DNA from: Jaltomata sinuosa
Taxonomy: Eukaryota; Streptophyta; Magnoliopsida; Solanales; Solanaceae
Direction: 5' to 3'
Length of the DNA: 64,000 nt
NCBI GenBank assembly: GCA_003996215.1
Contig: QJPP01001796.1
Coordinates: 310,001 to 374,000, forward strand
Position 1 is the first letter of the stretch, and each line of letters starts with the position of its first letter. A program made the position numbers and the translations under genes. Positions 1-11,630 of the stretch are shown here, one piece after another. The notes beneath the pieces are model-generated. The model was given only the letters and a program-made list of their open reading frames with translations. It had not been told where the DNA came from and made no database searches.

Positions 1-148
1 TACTTTTAAACTTTTACTAAATGCAAAAATGATTACAATTAGAAAAATGCGATTACAGGGAAAGAAATAAAAGAAAAGAAGTCGTCTTCATAGTATCCCT
101 TTGCAGCATCGGAATTGATATAGGCTTGATCATCCATCTTGGACAAAA

Positions 149-448
149 TCAAAGCTCCTCCAAATAACATTTTTTGGACGAAGTACAGTCCTTGCCAATT
201 TGGTGCAAACTTTCCTTTATCTTGTGGGAGGGAAGGATTAACTGTCTATTCCCTGGATTGAATTCTGGATTGGCCAATAAATTTTGGGAGATGATGTTTG
301 TGCTCATTTTTTTCCTACTACTGTATGACCAGTCAAAGATGTTGATGTACGACTTGAGCAGGCAGATAAGTTCTTTCTCTTGTGCTTTTGACAAATGCAC
401 ACCGACGCTGATTTCTTCAACTTGACCGTTGCCTCCCAGATTGACCAC
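149..448 (-). pseudogene. Ty3/gypsy pol fragment (protease-RT linker)
   Basis: This 99-residue open stretch has the usual composition of the segment just before the reverse transcriptase in Tat-type elements: an acidic start, a helix of the form LSKAQEKELICLLKSY, then the conserved IFDWSY motif (commonly IFAWSY) and a downstream basic NPGNRQ segment. It would sit between protease and the RT fingers. No protease active site is visible between it and the gag remains to the right, which suggests an internal deletion or strong decay there. The RT palm is beyond the left edge. Confidence is good for the family and low for exact ends. Confidence 0.7.
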
Positions 449-1011
449 CTCAAATTCTTTTTAGGTGGGGCCCTTTCTGGTCTTCGAAGTTCTTAGATTT
501 CTTGGCCGTTCGTTCAAGGACCATGATGTCTTCAACGTACTCCTCAAAATCACCATTATATACCTCAATTTATTCGTTAAGCTCTTGACATGACATGACA
601 CTGGCAGGTTTTAACTTATTATACTTAAACCAAAACAAAAATGGGTTAGATAATAACAAGTATAAATAATTTTGAACAGTAAATGTTTTTCAAAATAAGG
701 AGGCTTTCATTGAAATTCTGAAAATATTTACAAACTATGGCTACAACACACATTAATGCAAGTTCATGCCTTTTTTGGAAAGCAGTAGATAGTACGAGGA
801 ATATTTTAAAGCCTAAAGGGTAGGTCACGGAGTCTCATCCAGACAATCACCAATTTTTCATAAAACAGAGTCTTTGTCTACCCAGCCGAGTGGAGAGTCA
901 CGAGGGAAGTTGCGACCCAATGGCTTCTTCAAGGACTTCTTCTAATATGGTAGCACATTCTTTGAATAGGTCTCTTATTCCATCCCCTAGATCGTCACTT
1001 GTACGGAAAGA

Positions 1012-1989
1012 CTAGGATAGATGAGTCAAAGGTCCTGGCAATTCTCGATCATCCTCTTTATTAAGAATAGTTCTTTCATACCATTCGTTATCAATTTTGT
1101 CTATACTGATGGTCACTCCTCCATGTTTTGGTGAAGGATTGCTATCAGGGGAGGTTGTTTGGAGAATGATGACTTTTTGATCGATTAGGTTCTGAATTTC
1201 GTGTTTCAAATTGATGCAATCTTCAGTGGTATGTCCAACACTTCCTGAATGATACGCGCAATGTCGATTAGGTTTGAAGAATTTAGATGTTGTATGAGCA
1301 GGCTTCGGTTCAATAGGCTAAATTAGTCCAGCTGCTTTCAGTCTCTCAAAGAGTAGAGTTCGACTTTCAGCTAATGGAGTAAAGACTCGGGGAGGCTTCT
1401 TCTTATGGCTTGGATGAAATATTTTATTTTGGTATATCGGGGTAGCTACTTCGCCGTATATTTGTGGATTTGAGTAGAAAGGAATTGACGCTTGAAAATT
1501 TGACTGAAAGTTTTGGTATATTTGTGGAGGCTGTTGGTAATTTGGAGATGGAGTTTGATTGGGGCTTTGCGAGGTTGAAGGGTAGACTTTCTGTGGCGAA
1601 GGCTTTATCGAGTCGTATTTGAGAGACTTTTTCGTGCTTCAGTTATAAGAAAATGCACGGGTATTATTGTCAGAGTGTTCAGGTGCTGCCGTATTCAAGG
1701 GAGGGACATGAAGTAGAGACCTTCCTTCACTTGGGGTGTGTAATTTTGCATGGATGATCAAATTAATCAGACTTTTTGTCTCTCTCATCTCATTTCTCAT
1801 CTTATCAACTTGTTGTGTCAGTAGCACAATCAACTCACTTTGCTTAGATAGGAGAGTAGTCATCCTAGTTAAAGCGATGTTCTCAGTATCCTCAGTCATT
1901 ATTGTTTTCCCTAAGTTAAGATCAGGGGAGGAAACCTTGTTTTCTCTTGATTTTATGAGGTAAGAGGATTCTGCCATCTTTCTCAACAC
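1012..1989 (-). pseudogene. Tat-like gag, internally deleted
   Basis: Two parts of a gag are visible. The N-terminal part (1,989-1,639) opens with basic residues and has a helical LLTQQVDKMRNEMRE coiled-coil-like stretch. The C-terminal part (about 1,560-1,012) has a proline/tyrosine/asparagine-rich linker and the zinc-knuckle-like signature CAYHSGSVGHTTEDC followed by LKHEIQNLIDQKVI, typical of plant Tat/Athila-type gag, where it binds genomic RNA. A stop lies a few residues before the CAYH motif. The capsid core expected between the two parts is missing, so the gag is non-functional. It shares the strand with the LTR and the pol fragment. Confidence 0.75.
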
Positions 1990-3596
1990 ATATCAGTTTC
2001 TTTACCTGTTACAGGAAAAGTAACTCAAAAAGAAGAATATGTTAGATTTCATAAGTGGTAAACAACGCAAGACATTTTACTGGAAATAAACACATAAAGT
2101 TGCTTTTGTCAGGGCGAATTGATCCACGGGTAATCATTAACTCTAGGGTTTGACAGACTGGAATTTGCCCATCAATTTTGGATGAGTAGATTCTATCAGG
2201 AAAGTTGACTTGTCGAGTCTTCATCTTTTGATTCTTGTCTTGTAGCACTTGATGTGTCTTCTAAATTTTTTGGCATCTCCGTCGAAGTGGGGAAATGAAA
2301 ATTTCTTAAGGATAGAGGGTGGGACCTGCAAGGATGCAGTTCGGATACGGTAAGTTCATTTTCTGAAGAGGTAGGAACAAGATTTAGAGGGATTTTAAGG
2401 AGGCTTTGGATTTTGCTGGGAAACTTGAAGAACTCAAGGAGTGATTTGGGTTGGACTTTGTGTAGCGGGCTTATATTTCTGCCTACGGGGTTCTAAATAT
2501 CTTTAAGAGATAGGAGTGGATCAATTTACTCTTGATTCGAGCAACACACGTAGCACATAAAGTAATTATAATACATAAAAATGTATAATAGTGCGCGTGT
2601 CCTAACTTGGTGGCCTTTCCCCCCCAAAGGTATGCCTAGCGTTTTGAAAGACATATATGTCGTATAGAATCATTTCATTACCTCCAAAATAGATATATAT
2701 AAATATAATCAAAATTTCTCGATAAGGGATACAAGCAAGCCGAAAGGAGGATATATTTGTTAAAAGAAAAAGGGAAAATAGCATAAGATAGGCCCGTGCA
2801 AGGGCAAAATAAAGCAAACCCACGCAAGGGTATTTTAACGAAATACATAGAAAATAGAAATCCACGCAGGGGCTTTTTAGGGAAAGCAATACATAAAGAT
2901 ACACCCATGCCGGGGTGACATTATGATGCTCCTGACGACGATCCTTCATCCACTTGACCCTTCTTGGACTCCTTTGCGATCCCTCGAGGTTCATACAACC
3001 ATTTGAATTTGAGGAGACTAGACATCCTACAAAATAGATAACTAGTTAAAATATCCCATTTCGGGGACAACAGTCTAATTCTTCCGACATATACATTTTT
3101 TGAATTGCACATAAGGGTATGATCATATTTTTGGGCCGGGGGCCCTTTTCGACTCAAGATGGTCTCACTAATGGGCCTGATACCCCTGGGGTATCGGGTC
3201 AACTTAGATTAATGCCTATTTCAGGGATTTGGCTTCGCTCTACGCTAGTTTGACTAGTGGGTTTTGAAAAGAGACTGGGAACCCGAGTGGACAACTGCGG
3301 GATGAAATAATGAACAAGTGCCGACCAACTTGAACCGAACTAATTGCTCATTGTTTCGAGAATTCTGATTTTTTAAGTAGAGAAGTGACCGCGAAGACAC
3401 GCGTAATCACTTTTTTCCTGATGCATTTTAATTTTTGATTTGGCGGAACCTGTATGTCATGAATACAACAATAGTATTTTGTGAAAATTAAACACATAAG
3501 CAAATAAGTGCGGAAATTAAAATTATTAAATTCCCGAATAGTTAGTCAAATAAAGCAAATAAAGTTAGAAAAATATTTTGGTTAGAACTTAGTTAG
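1990..3596 (-). other. Leader of the Tat/Ogre-like element, no recognised gene
   Basis: About 1.6 kb between the primer-binding site and gag. Ogre elements often carry an extra ORF here. I see short open stretches (3,202-2,921 and 2,994-2,602 on the minus strand) but no motif that lets me name one, and they are interrupted. A run of Cs lies at 2,619-2,624. Treated as non-coding or decayed leader. Confidence 0.5.
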
Positions 3597-3614
3597 ATCC
3601 CAGCAGAGTCGCCA
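3597..3614 (-). promoter_or_regulatory. Primer-binding site, tRNA-Arg type
   Basis: The minus strand reads TGGCGACTCTGCTGGGATC just after the LTR end, separated by a few As. This is the arginine-tRNA-like primer-binding word of plant Tat/Ogre retrotransposons and fixes the orientation of the element and the 3' end of its LTR at 3,619. Confidence 0.8.
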
Positions 3615-3618
3615 TTTT

Positions 3619-6600
3619 TGTTTTATCGCGTTTTTCACTTTCCTTTATTTTCAAAGAGAAAAAGCAACTTCATTTTTGAAATGGTTTTTTTTAACTTGAA
3701 TTAACTTTGAAAACTTATAAAACCTCCAACTTAATTAAAACAAAGTCGCCACTTGATTTTTTAGGAAAAAATCAAGAAAACCTTTAAAAAATAATCAAAA
3801 GATTTAAAACAGATAAAAACCTTTTGATTTTAAGAAATCTGAGTAAGAAGTTCATATTAACATTTCGAGAAGGGTTTCAAGGCACTCAAAATATCCGCTA
3901 ACCGCTTATTCGACTATTTTTCTAACTTATATTATTAACTAACTTCTGAGACATGTGAAATATTTGACAAGTAAAAGAGAAGAATATTTTTTCATAAAAC
4001 GTTTGTTTATAGAAAGAGGTTGGCAATCTAGTCAAAATTTGCAAATGAGACTTGGTTGAATGATTCGAACGATAATTTTCAAAGAAACTAGTTAAGCTTT
4101 TTGAAACCTATTTGATTAATTTCAAATGAAGTGACTAGTTTGTGAAAAGAGAAAATGGTACTCCAAGAAAAATTAACCAAGTTAATTAAAATGTTAGAAT
4201 TTTACAAAGTCCTAATTACATAAATGAACTAACTAAAGGAGAGAAGAAGTTGGGTTTAGACACTTAAGCCCAAATCCCTACAATTTTTGTCCATTTTGGA
4301 CCACCAAAATATTGGGTTGAGTCCATTTTTATATTTTTTGCTCCGCTCCTTTCGCCTTCCCTGTATTTTTTCTTCCTTTTCTTCTATGTGTGTCACTTAG
4401 GCCACTTTATTTCTTTCCTTCTAGCACATCTGATCTGTTTTGGGTCATTGCTGGACTCGAAAGAGGATCACTACTTGGGCTCGACCCAAGTAGAAAAATG
4501 CAACGGGTATTCCCAGTTGGGTTCAATAGTTCATGCAAAGAAGACAAAAGGAAATCAGAAGGTGCTCAATTCAAATACACCAATTCATCAAATATTGGAA
4601 TGACATTTCATCATATTAACACCTATAACTACAAGTTGAACTCCTATTTCCATGGACTAAAAAAACAAGTTGAGTTTTATGCAAATTGCTTTGATTCAGT
4701 AAGCTAGCAGACTCAAAATATTATAGGATCAAATGATTTACCCAGATTTTTCAGGAAAAGAAAAGGACACAATCAATTAGCATATTATTAATTAGCAGAA
4801 ACTTAAACTCCTTAAAATTCATTAAACAACCTTAACAGAGCATGCTCGTGGTAAGCCCATTCTTTCCTTTTGTTATAACTAAAGGAAGCTAGCGACCACA
4901 TGAAAATGCCACACCAAGTAAACTAAATGCATACATAAAGATTTAGACAGAACTTTGAACAAGAGGGAGTTTTCACCCTTTTAAAAATACCATATTAAGG
5001 CAGAAACAAGCCTGAATTCTCACAAATCACAAGTACTTAAGGGATAGACCTTCATAGCAACGAGAATAGGACTTACACATATATTCATTACTCGATATTA
5101 ACATAACAATATCCTAGAGAAAAACCATATGGTGACTGTTAAGAGATTACTATCATGCTACTGGAAAGGCAAATTTCAACATAGGAAAGACCATTTATAC
5201 AGACTTCTACTTCCAATTCAAAGCAGATTCAATTCAACCCATAGCCATGTTATACGTATGTAGATTCATAAAAAGGGACATCACAACATGGAATCCAAAC
5301 CTATTCAATTCTTCAATCATACTTGCTGCCTAAATTTATTCAGATAGAGCAAATCTTATTATTGATGATAGGAGGAAACTTTAAGGGAAAAAAAGTAGAC
5401 AAGAGAATTTGCACAAAAGGATTCAATTACTACAATTATCATGCTTTCAGTAAGCTAAGTGAAACGAGTATGTAATGGAGGCCTTTGGATGATCTGGTCA
5501 TGGTTAAAATAGGTCTCATATCAATTCAGACATAGCCTTGTTCATTCTAGAGGAAGATGAAAGGATGACGCCTTAGTTAGAACTCAAAACCCACAACAGA
5601 ACTTTGTTCAAAACCAACAGAAATCAATGTATGACTATCAAGATAAGACCAAACCACCGGTCATACAAAATTTATTCAAGTGAGATCAGACTCAGAACGT
5701 TGATGGATCGATTCACTAAATAGTGAGAGACGGTCATGATTAAACAAAATTTAAACATATCACCAAGAGTACATTACAGACAAAAATGAGTTTCAAACCA
5801 AAGGGAATCATATATTGCACAAAATCATTAGATTAGACTAGAAAAAGGGAAGACATCATATGATAACCTTGGACACACGCTTACCAACTAGCTTCTAAGT
5901 GAACATCCTTACATTAATTCAAAAATAACATTTTTTCATAGGCATATAACAGTCTTGAGACAACAACAATATCGTCTGAAAATTTCCAAACTCGACGAAT
6001 AGTTTCAGAATCGATAGAACAAGTTCTAGTATTTTTCTTTCTAAATCCACACTATAACATTAAACAAGACCAGCTCAAAACCAGAAATTATTGAGAAAAG
6101 AGGAAGCGGAACTCGTAATCACCGTAAAACCATCCTAAAACCAGAGATTTCTAAGAAAAGAAAGCTAACAGAACTCATAGAAAAGAAATGACACAAGGTG
6201 TTTACCTTTTTTAGAGCAGTGAACAGGAACGGACGAGCTTTGCCAGAAAATGAAGATTCCACCACCAGAACTTGAAACGATTTCGCCGGCACTCATAATT
6301 TAGTGTGTATTTTCTCTGGAACTTTCGGTTACCTAGGATTAGAGAAATGCTTCTCCAAAATCCTCAAGTTTTTCCCCAAAAGCCATCTACCTCACACAAT
6401 GAAAGGGGAGGGTTTATATAGGGAAATTTGGGGGTGAAAAGAGGGGAAAAACAAAGGGGTTTTCTGGGAATTCCTCTGAGAAATTTCAAATTCCCTGGCT
6501 GGATAACGATACTTAACAAGAAAATGGTACGAGTTCATACAAATTCTTGCTGATTTCTCGGAGAAATTGCCACATAGGGCTGTTTCTAGAAGCTTCGTAG

Positions 6601-7575
6601 CCTTGACAACAAGGACTTGACGGGAGTGGATGGCGTTTGAGAATTTTGACCGAAGGGTAATGATTTTCGGAGTTTAGAGAGGATTTGAGGTCGTTTGTGA
6701 GAAACGACGAAGAAAGAGAGTTAAGAACGGTGGATGCGTGGATTCGTTCCATGTAGAATTTCTGGTACCTTTTTGGTACAAATCTCGTGCTAGGCACGCG
6801 ATGGGAGTACGGAGAGATGAGAGAGACAGAGGGAAATGCTGGCGGCGGCTAGGGTTTGGAGCTGTTGTTTGAGAGAAAAGAAGAAGAAGCTAAGGGGTTG
6901 TTTGTGTATCTGTTAAGAGAGGTGAGTGAAGAGAGGGAGTATAAGGGTGGGGTTTGGGCCGGTTCGGGTCAAACGGGTAAAGGGGAAACATGAAGTGGGC
7001 CGGCGGAATTGGGAGTAAGGGTAATTGTTTGTTGAAACAAAGGGTTATAAGGGTGTTTAATTGATGGCCACATTCACATAATGTGGCCATTTTAAATTTA
7101 AGGAATAGCCAAATTAAGAGTGATTGGATGAAGTCGGCTAGGATTTAAATAGTTTATAGGATTAGGCTAGGATTGGAATTGAGATGACTTAATTACAATT
7201 AACTATTGAGCTTAATTAATTTAAATGATTTGAAATAGTTATCGTATTTAAAACATAATCACTTTTTTTGACAATTATGAAATTTATTTATTCAATTAAT
7301 CTCTTAGTTGAATTAATTTAGAGGAAAATCAAACGTTTAATTTTTAAAAGAATTTTCTTATGAAATTAAACTTTAAAATAGTTCTTTAAGTAAACTTAAA
7401 TAAATTCCACGTAATTAAACATGAAAGATATAAATTATTACTCAGAACTATTATAAAGCTTATTTGAAAAATATTTTATCCCTTTTTATAAAACAATTAT
7501 TTCAAAAAATTGTTTAAAATTCAAAAAGGCTCAAGATTAATTCCTAATGTAGAGGGTAAAAATTGGGTGTTAACA
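3619..7575 (-). repeat. 5' LTR of the Tat/Ogre-like element (3.96 kb)
   Basis: In minus orientation the LTR starts TGTTAACACCC (7,575) and ends GATAAAACA (3,619), so it has TGTT...AACA termini, and it is followed by the primer-binding site. Almost 4 kb is long for an LTR but usual for Ogre-like elements. It is AT-rich except for a segment around 6,200-7,000. Small open frames on both strands (for example near 4,388-4,707 and 6,513-7,090) have no homology I recognise and are taken as chance. A TATA box lies at 6,413-6,420. Confidence 0.8.
6413..6420 (-). promoter_or_regulatory. Putative TATA box of the Tat/Ogre-like LTR
   Basis: The minus strand reads CCCTATATAAACCC, a strong plant TATA box inside the LTR. 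Transcription would start about 30 bp downstream, near 6,385, giving a U3 of ~1.2 kb and an unusually long R-U5 of ~2.7 kb. Inferred from sequence only. Confidence 0.5.
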
Positions 7576-7854
7576 GTCATCATCATCATCCAAGGCAAAC
7601 GACCTTGGCTATTATCGACCTCTGCCCCATTGTTGCGGCCTTTGATCGGCAAGGGGAACATTGTCGATGTTATCTGCCTCAGCATCATCACCCAATGCAG
7701 CAGCATCCTCAATATTATCATTATTCAGGTTCTGTTGGGATTCAACAAGCCTTGCTGCTTTGCGTTGTTGTGCATTCATGTTTAGCCTTAAACTTTTTGC
7801 AAGCTCGGGGTCGTTAGGTAATATTGGTTCACCCGAGCATCGGGTATTTGGCAT
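7576..7854 (-). pseudogene. Athila-like gag, N-terminus, split by insertion
   Basis: The frame opens with MPNTRCSGEPILPNDPELA, an N-terminus recurrent in plant Ty3/gypsy gag proteins, continues with an acidic N/D/A-rich stretch and ends in an arginine/glycine-rich GRGR segment. It starts about 105 bp after the primer-binding site, as expected for gag. A TCATCATCATC run (7,577 onward) marks the point where the Tat/Ogre-like LTR entered. No capsid core or zinc knuckle remains here. Confidence 0.65.
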
Positions 7855-7958
7855 ACAAAAAGTTATACCCTGTAATTACAGAAACAACAAATAAAAGTTA
7901 AATTAGGAAATATGACTAAGAGTCAAGTAAACACACCATACTTAAAAGACAACCATAT

Positions 7959-7976
7959 TCCACGGCAGCGGTGCCA
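7959..7976 (-). promoter_or_regulatory. Primer-binding site, tRNA-Asp type (diverged)
   Basis: The minus strand reads TGGCACCGCTGCCGTGGA, a few changes away from the aspartate-tRNA-like site TGGCGCCGTTGCCGGGGA used by Athila elements. It lies 5 bp past the LTR end at 7,982 and supports the orientation. Confidence 0.65.
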
Positions 7977-7981
7977 AAATT

Positions 7982-9406
7982 TGATACGCCTAAATTACAC
8001 CTCACTTAAAAAGTATAAGTGATCGTTGTCAAATATAGAACCCAAAAAAGGTTGAGGTCGAATCTCATAGAGAATATGGTGAAATTTAAGTTGTTAGTAG
8101 TTTAAATGACTATTAATCAACGATTTTCGGAAAATAGGGGGATGTTAAAGTGATCAATTCTTGTTTAGTCTTTGACTAATTCAAGTAACAAATGGTGAAT
8201 TTCAACGAGTCAATATCAATAGGTAAAGTGAACTAGGAATGTATTCACCATGGCTTTGCAACAACTTAGATTCTATGTTCATACGAATTCATTTCATACA
8301 TATAATACGAAAGTAATTGAATTCAATTATTATGTCTAATCATTTGTCAACCAAAAGGATGCTTTTCTTTTCAGTTTGTTCGAACTTGAAAAGATGAAAA
8401 TACAAAACTCAATTAATTCTTCAAGTTGATTAACCTTACTAGAGCGTTTCTCATTAGACGGGGGTTAGAAGCCCCGAATCCTTGTTATTAATCCCTTTTA
8501 CCTGGTTTTAACTCCTGGTTTAAAGCAAGTCAAACCTAAGGCTTGTTCTAATGTTTGCAACCATTAGAATTTAGTAAAAATAGAAGATTAACAACGTATA
8601 ACACATATAATATGAACCCAATATCACAAACAACCTAAATTGTTACTTTGCCATGGATCTCATAACCCTAGTTGTGGGAGATTAGCCACTCATGATTTTA
8701 GAAGAAGAGAAGGAAATAATATTCATAATAAAGGAAGGATTCTTACAAATAGTATGAAAAACACTTTAGTTTTCCAAGAGCACTGAGCAAAATAATTCCC
8801 CAAAACCAATGAATTTAAGAAGTAATGTTTTTTGTTGTTTTTAGCATTACTACTCGTTCAAAAATGATAGAGAAATATCCAATATGGAATAAATATAATT
8901 ATCCCTAACACTTGGTATTTCTACTATTCCAGGAAAATAAATTCCAAAAATAGAACTCGAAATGCCCGCTTTCACCTTGATGGTTTGGCTTGGTGACTCA
9001 TCAGGCTTGTGACGACTCATCAAGTGATTCATCACAAGTTCCAGTGAACTGCCCATTTCTGCTCTGACTTGGTGGCTTGCCTGGTGACTCTTCAAGTCTA
9101 TGGTGAGTCGTCAGGTGAGTCACCACCCTTAACCAGTAGACTTCTGCATTTCTTCTTAGCTTGGTGGCTTGCCTGGTGACTCGTCAAGTCCATGCTGACT
9201 CGTCAGGTGAGTCACCACCCTTAACTAATAGACTCCTTCATTTCTTTCATACTTGGTGGCTTGAGTGATGACTCACCATGACCTTGATTATTAGTCATGA
9301 GAGTTGTCACACCAAACAGTGAGATCCTTTTATTGCTTTTTCAACCCTTTTTTTTATCTTGGTTCAATTTCCTGCAAGTTAAACATAAAAACCATTAAAA
9401 CCAACA
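7982..9406 (-). repeat. 5' LTR of the Athila-like element (1.4 kb)
   Basis: Minus orientation: starts TGTTGGTTTTAATGG (9,406) and ends GGCGTATCA (7,982) next to the primer-binding site. The right end abuts sequence that aligns with chromovirus RT/RNase H, so the boundary is supported from both sides. It contains a 92-bp tandem repeat (separate entry). An open frame at 8,850-9,095 lies in the LTR and is not considered a gene. Confidence 0.65.
9068..9290. repeat. 92-bp tandem repeat inside the Athila-like LTR
   Basis: The word CTTGGTGGCTTGCCTGG recurs at 9,068 and 9,160 and its start again at 9,252, an exact 92-bp spacing. A more worn unit starts near 8,989. Each unit holds GGTGACTC ... GAGTCACC inverted pairs and TGACTC/TGAGTCA words. 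Confidence 0.85.
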
Positions 9407-9800
9407 ATGGTTGCTTGAAAACTCACGTCTATTCTTTGGTCAAAGGAGTAAAATATGCTGTAAAATGCTGACATATTATACAACTCCTATTTTGACTCTT
9501 CTAGAGGGTTTAGATGGTTTTGTTGTGTATTGTGATGCGTCTAGAGTCATCTTGGGTTGTGTCTTGATGCAACATGGTAAGGTCATCACTTATGCCTCCA
9601 AACGTCTTAAGATTCATGAGAAGAACTACTCAACTCATGACCTTGAGCTTGTAACAGTTGTTTTTGTCATAAAGATTTGGAGACACTACTTGTATGGTGT
9701 CCATATGGATGTGTTTAGAGACTATAAGAGCCTTCAGTATGTGTTCACCTAAAAAGAATTGATTCTTCGTCAGAGAAGATGGCGCTAATTCCTCAAGAAC
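9407..9800 (+). pseudogene. Chromovirus A RT end and RNase H
   Basis: Homology starts a few codons before a worn TrpSer (WS) pair of the RT-RNase H linker, then continues with the RNase H core: VVYCDASRVILGCVL (first Asp), the THDLELVTVV helix (Glu) and IWRHYLYGVHMDVF. The third acidic position, normally TDHKSLQY, reads RDYKSLQY, so a metal-binding residue is altered. Stops occur before and after this stretch. RNase H would remove the RNA template during reverse transcription; here it is dead. The upstream RT palm is missing because the Athila-like LTR was inserted. Confidence 0.8.
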
Positions 9801-10099
9801 TATCATATAAATATTCTTTACCATCTGGTTAGGCCAATGTAGTGGATGAAGAGAAGAAAAAACTAGATAAGGATGTTCATAGGCTTGCTTGCTTAGGAGT
9901 TTGCCTTATATACACAACATAGGGCGATGTAATGGTTCAGAATGGGACAGAATCTTCTTTTATGGTTGAGGTAAAGGAGAAGCAAGACAATGATCCCATA
10001 TTACTTCAGCTAAAAGGTACGGTTCATCAGTAAAGGGTAGAGGTTTTCTCCCAAGGGGGAGATGGTGTGCTTCGTTACCAAGGTCATTTATGTGTTCCT

Positions 10100-11400
10100 A
10101 ATATGGAGAAGTTAAGGGAGCATATCCCGATAGAGGCTCATAGTTCTAGATATTCTGTTGATCTTGGTGCCACTAAGATATACTGTGATCTATAGGAAGT
10201 CTATTGGTGGAATAGAATAAAGAGGGACATCACAGATTTTGTGGCTAAGTGTCCCAATTGTCAGCAAGTGAAGGTAGAACATCAGAGACTGGGAGGTGTG
10301 ACTCAAGACATTATAATTTCTACTTGGAAATGAGAGGTGATCAACATGGATTTTATTATGGGTTTGCCTTGTACTCGTAGATAGCATGACTCTATCTGGG
10401 TGATAGTAGACAGGGTGACTAAGTTAACTCACTTTTTTGCTGTCAAGACTACAAATTCATAGGAGGATTATGCCAGGCTCTATGTTTTTGAGATATTCAG
10501 GTTACATGGGGTTCCCTTATCTATCATCTCAGATAGGGGTACTCAGTTTACATCTCAGTTCTGAAGATCATTCTATAAAAGGCCTGGGTACTCAGGTAAA
10601 CCTCAGTACAACATTTCATTTGCAGATGAATGGCCAGGCAGAGCATACTATATAGACCTTGGAGGATATATTGAGAGATTGTGTGATCGATTTTAAAGGT
10701 AGTTGGGATGATCACTTGCCCCTTATAGAGTTTGCCTATGATAACAACTTCTATTCTAGTATTCAGATGACCCCGTATGAGGCACTTTATGGGCGTAGGT
10801 ATAGATCACCTGTTTGTTGGTTTGAAGTAGGTAAAGCAACCTTGATTGGGCTAGATTCTGTTCATGAGGCTATGAATAAATTTTAGCTCATTAGAGAAAG
10901 GTTGATGACAACTCAGAGTCATCAGAAGTTCTATGCAGATGTGAGGAGGAGAGACTTAGAGCTTGAGATTGATGATTGTGTTTTCCTGAAAGTATCACCC
11001 ATGAAGGGTGTGATGAGATTTGGCAAGAAAGGGAAGCTCAGTCCCAGGTATGTAGGCCCTTACAAATTCTCGAGGAGGGTTGGTAATGTGGCTTATCAGT
11101 AAAAGTTGCCAGTTGCACTAGCAGCGGTTCATCAAGTCTTCCATATTTCTTTGTTGAAGAAGTGTGTTGGTGATCTGGAATTGATTGTGTCATTAGAGGA
11201 TGTGGGTGTGAGGGATAGCCTCACCTATGAAGAGGTTCTAGTTGAGATTGTTGACCATCAGGTTTGCAAGTTGAGAAATAAGAAAGTCGCATCGGTGAAT
11301 GTTTTGTGGAGGAATCAGTCAGTTGAGGGAGCTATTAGGAAGCAGAATTAGCTATAATGGCCAAGTACCCTCACCTCTTTCCTTCCGATCCAGATTCAGC
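10100..11400 (+). pseudogene. Chromovirus A integrase with chromodomain-like tail
   Basis: The zinc-binding HHCC region is recognisable (histidines in the AHSSRYSVDLGATK area, CPNCQQVKVEHQ with both cysteines). The catalytic core keeps MDFIMG, SIISDRGTQF and GQAEHTI (the D, D, E positions). After it come the GPY-like segment (SPRYVGPYKF) and the chromodomain-like tail with ILDRQ-type wording (VDHQVCKLRNKKVASV), which in chromoviruses is thought to guide insertion to heterochromatin. At least six in-frame stops break it (for example in YCDL-stop-EVYWW and AYQ-stop-KLPVAL). It lies on the same strand just before the polypurine tract and 3' LTR. Confidence 0.85.
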
Positions 11401-11617
11401 TTGAGGTAATAGTTCCTACCTAGTTTCTCAGCTTACTCATGTTCATTTCAGTCTCAGTATCATGTTTCCTCAGCTATTTCTGCATTTCCAGCATGCTTCC
11501 ATATACTTAGAACTCTATTCATTCATAAATCAGCTTTATAGAACTCAGTTGGCAGGGATTGTAACTCTTTCCCCCAAACTCAGCTTGTTTAGTCTTTATT
11601 TGAGGACGAATGATCCC

Positions 11618-11630
11618 AAGGAGAAGATAT
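11618..11630 (+). promoter_or_regulatory. Polypurine tract of chromovirus A
   Basis: AAGGAGAAGATAT lies directly before the LTR start TGTAACACCCC. It is the plus-strand primer site for reverse transcription. Near-identical tracts precede the 3' LTRs of elements B and C, which supports the three boundaries. Confidence 0.8.

Larger units (their letters stand above)
1..7575 (-). mobile_element. Tat/Ogre-like Ty3/gypsy retrotransposon, 5' part
   Basis: The minus strand reads, from high to low coordinates, a long LTR (7,575-3,619), a primer-binding site matching the tRNA-Arg type used by plant Tat/Ogre elements, a long leader, broken gag pieces, and a fragment of the protease-RT linker that runs off the left edge. 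The LTR start (TGTTAACACCC) and the PBS word TGGCGACTCTGCTGGGA are characteristic of this lineage. The element sits inside the gag start of an Athila-like element, so it is the youngest member of this nest. Everything after the RT start, and the 3' LTR, lie outside the window. Lineage assignment rests on PBS and LTR words, not on a full RT tree. Confidence 0.8.
7576..9406 (-). mobile_element. Athila-like Ty3/gypsy retrotransposon, 5' end
   Basis: The minus strand shows an LTR (9,406-7,982), a diverged primer-binding site of the tRNA-Asp type, and the first part of gag, which is cut by the Tat/Ogre-like LTR at 7,576. The rest must lie on the far side of that insertion, left of the window. The element itself interrupts the polymerase of chromovirus A at about 9,406. 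The Athila assignment rests mainly on the primer-binding site. Confidence 0.65.

Noticed and set aside
2602..3202. Extra Ogre-type ORF upstream of gag
   Set aside because: Position would fit, but the frames are short, overlapping and without recognisable motif.
4388..4707. Overlapping plus-strand open frames of 71 and 105 codons
   Set aside because: They lie inside the Tat/Ogre-like LTR on the strand opposite to the element, with no recognisable motif. Chance frames.
7510..7894. Plus-strand open frames across the gag start
   Set aside because: They are the other strand of the Athila-like gag and of the LTR end. No homology of their own.
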